Shown in pieces: positions 5,734 to 7,425 of a DNA stretch of 7,425 nucleotides (position 1 is its first letter; each line of letters begins with the position of its first letter). A program made the translations under genes and the position numbers. The stretch spans positions 1-7,425 of the forward strand of contig JABWAJ010000277.1 in assembly GCA_013361075.1 (NCBI GenBank), given 5' to 3'. The notes beneath the pieces are model-generated. The model had not been told where the DNA came from. It made no database searches and saw only the letters and a list, made by a program, of their open reading frames with translations. The DNA comes from Saprospiraceae bacterium (GTDB taxonomy: Bacteria > Bacteroidota > Bacteroidia > Chitinophagales > Saprospiraceae).

Positions 5734-7317
5734 ATGAAAAATATCCTACTTCTGCTTTTTCTTCTTTTTTGCTCATCGACCCTTCTTTCTTCCCCAACCA
5801 TTTGGTATGTAAACTGTACCGCCACCGGCACTAATACGGGTCTGAGTTGGGAAGATGCCTTTATCGACTTACAGAGCGCCATAACCGTAGCCCAATACGG
5901 CGACCATATTTGGGTGGCGAAAGGAACATATCACCCTACCCAAGACGGCGATCGCGAGATCAGCTTTGTGCTGAACAACGGTGTGAAGTGGTATGGAGGG
6001 TTTGAAGGAGGGGAATCCAGTTTGAATCAGCGGGATTGGGAATTAAATGAAACGGTATTGAGCGGGGAGATCGGCAATCCGGATTCGCTTTCGGACAATT
6101 CCTTGCATGTGGTGTATTCAGAAGCAATTGACTCTATTACTTTGATCGACGGCTTCATCATAACAAAAGGGTATGCAAAGCCGGATGCAAATATTCCGCA
6201 AGTAACAAAAAATTCCATAGGAGGCGGAATTTTGATTTACGGGAAATACGCCGAATTTGAGATTCGCCCGGTAGTTGCCAATTGCAAGATAAAGGCCAAT
6301 TATGCCGAAAAAGGAGGAGGAGGAGGATTTCTTGATACGGGCGGGGAAAACCCTCTCGCGCAACTTGCCAGTCCAAAATTCCTGAGCGTTACATTTGAGA
6401 ATAATTTTTCGCCTATATCAGGTGGGCTTGGTTTGGAAGGAAGTGGCCAGGCAGGCAGACCCCAAATAATTGATTGTAAGTTCATTAACAACACAGCATC
6501 CACCCATCGTGGAGGAGGGCTGTTTTATATTTATGGAAGTGGGACAAAGGCGTTACTGTTAAAAAATTGCCTATTTCAAGGTAATGTTGCAGGTTACTCG
6601 GGAGGGGGTTGTGTCCTGAAGCAAAATTATTTTTCCCTGCCGATCGATATCATTAATTGCACTTTTATCGACAATGAGGCTGAAGAAGGCCATGGTGCGG
6701 CAATCGTTATTGACGCTTTCAATACGGAAAACTTTTTGCGGTTTGACAGTTGTCGATTCGTAGGGAACGAAAGTGTCACCACCACAATCGACTGTTGGAA
6801 TAGCAGCGCACATTCCCGTATAGAAATGGATCGCTGTGTTTTCTATGACAACGACCCCCAGGTTATTAGTCTTCGGGGCCGTCTGATCGCAAAAAACTGT
6901 TTGTTTAACGAAAACGGGTATGTCCCTTTTGTCTTATCAACGGATCTGGATGAAGGGCTGGATTTTATCAATTGTGCTTTTTTAGACAATCATACCCCTG
7001 GGATTGAAATGTTCAGGCTAAATTTTGGGGAAAGTAGTGGTTATTTTCCCGAAGGTCCGCTTCGATTTCGCAATTGTATCTTTCAAAATAACCGGGATAC
7101 CTCTTCCAACTATCCACTTTTTATCATCAAGACCGATGCGGATATTGAATTCGATCACTGTCTGATCAACGAGCCCTCTTTCGACAGTTGCCAGCAAATG
7201 CTCAATTTGTTTCCGGTTGTCGGTGGTACCGGAGAAATCTTTTGCAACGAAGGCATGTTATACAACATCAATGCCCAGTTCATCTCCCAGGAACCAAACA
7301 GCTTTTCCCTCAGCTGA
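5734..7317 (+). CDS. Secreted right-handed parallel beta-helix protein, probably truncated at the C-terminus
   Basis: From the ATG at 5734 the product is 527 residues. An in-frame TTG at 5677 would place the start inside the hairpin and put 19 residues before the signal peptide, so it is rejected. Residues 1-20 are a very hydrophobic signal peptide. Residues 22-148 match the N-terminal cap of Bacteroidota beta-helix proteins: WYVN (24-27), G-x-S-W-x-D-A (36-42), D-x-I-W-V-A-x-G-T-Y (57-66) and WYGGF (86-90). About eleven helix coils follow, each marked by C-x-(F/I)-x-x-N or similar, near residues 183, 217, 247, 278, 308, 339, 367, 388, 413, 447 and 475, with glycine-rich GGG turns. Such proteins are pectate-lyase-like folds or adhesins; no catalytic residues are recognisable, so enzyme activity is not claimed. 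Homologues usually continue into a short conserved D-N...L-A-T-D segment and a sorting domain, both absent here before the TGA at 7315. Expected at the cell surface or outside the cell. Confidence 0.85.
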   Translation: MKNILLLLFLLFCSSTLLSSPTIWYVNCTATGTNTGLSWEDAFIDLQSAITVAQYGDHIWVAKGTYHPTQDGDREISFVLNNGVKWYGGFEGGESSLNQRDWELNETVLSGEIGNPDSLSDNSLHVVYSEAIDSITLIDGFIITKGYAKPDANIPQVTKNSIGGGILIYGKYAEFEIRPVVANCKIKANYAEKGGGGGFLDTGGENPLAQLASPKFLSVTFENNFSPISGGLGLEGSGQAGRPQIIDCKFINNTASTHRGGGLFYIYGSGTKALLLKNCLFQGNVAGYSGGGCVLKQNYFSLPIDIINCTFIDNEAEEGHGAAIVIDAFNTENFLRFDSCRFVGNESVTTTIDCWNSSAHSRIEMDRCVFYDNDPQVISLRGRLIAKNCLFNENGYVPFVLSTDLDEGLDFINCAFLDNHTPGIEMFRLNFGESSGYFPEGPLRFRNCIFQNNRDTSSNYPLFIIKTDADIEFDHCLINEPSFDSCQQMLNLFPVVGGTGEIFCNEGMLYNINAQFISQEPNSFSLS

Positions 7318-7413
7318 CTGATCGAATCATGGTTGTGTGATAACGATTCTGCCGCCATAACCCTGGCTACATCGGATGGATTTACCGGCACCCAGCCCAA
7401 CCCGGAAAGATAA
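7318..7413 (+). pseudogene. Possible decayed 3' continuation of the beta-helix gene
   Basis: After the TGA at 7315-7317 the same frame stays open for 31 codons to a TAA at 7411-7413. It encodes DNDSAAITLAT (7339-7371), which resembles the G-D-N-x-A...L-A-T-D segment that normally follows the last coil of this protein type. The usual S-P-A-I-D-A-G stretch before it is missing or scrambled at 7318-7338, and the V-D-x-G-A-Y-E ending is absent. This is consistent with a nonsense change or small indels having ended the gene early. The match is short and the window ends at 7425, so the call is tentative. Confidence 0.35.
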
Positions 7414-7425
7414 AACTCTGCCTGA

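Noticed and set aside
7155..7400. 81-residue minus-strand frame at the right edge
   Set aside because: Antisense to the end of the beta-helix gene, with no family resemblance.

Overview
The window looks like chromosomal accessory sequence from a Bacteroidota bacterium, most likely of the Saprospirales (Saprospiraceae/Haliscomenobacter/Lewinella type). The main evidence is a large secreted protein ending in a type IX secretion (T9SS) type A sorting domain, joined to the carboxypeptidase-regulatory-like, dockerin and cohesin-like module set seen in that group. Other support is a Bacteroidota-style lipoprotein and weak or absent Shine-Dalgarno sequences. The taxonomic assignment is inferred from protein architecture only.

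Layout: (1) 3-170, the 3' end of a truncated gene on the + strand with a visible 23-residue repeat. (2) 171-818, about 650 bp with no convincing gene; it holds a near-palindrome at 244-272, a candidate promoter at 702-733 and a perfect 9-bp inverted repeat ending at the base before the next start codon. (3) 819-1499, a 226-residue lipoprotein of unknown function, followed by a strong intrinsic terminator (1582-1632). (4) 1694-2601, minus strand, a compact two-gene unit: a tryptophan-rich membrane-anchored protein that looks like DUF2953 (YtfI-like), then a GerW/YtfJ-family protein. (5) 2602-2917, a divergent intergenic region. (6) 2918-5674, a 918-residue T9SS-exported multidomain protein. (7) A perfect 18-bp hairpin between genes, then 5734-7317, a secreted parallel beta-helix protein whose 3' end appears to be lost or decayed.

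How the genes fit together: the two right-hand genes are probably expressed in the same direction as a pair of surface or extracellular proteins, with the hairpin between them perhaps limiting read-through or protecting mRNA ends. The minus-strand pair matches the ytfI-ytfJ neighbourhood of spore-forming Firmicutes, but in a lineage not known to sporulate. It is the most interesting functional lead here. No tRNA, rRNA, CRISPR array, intact transposase or replication origin was seen.
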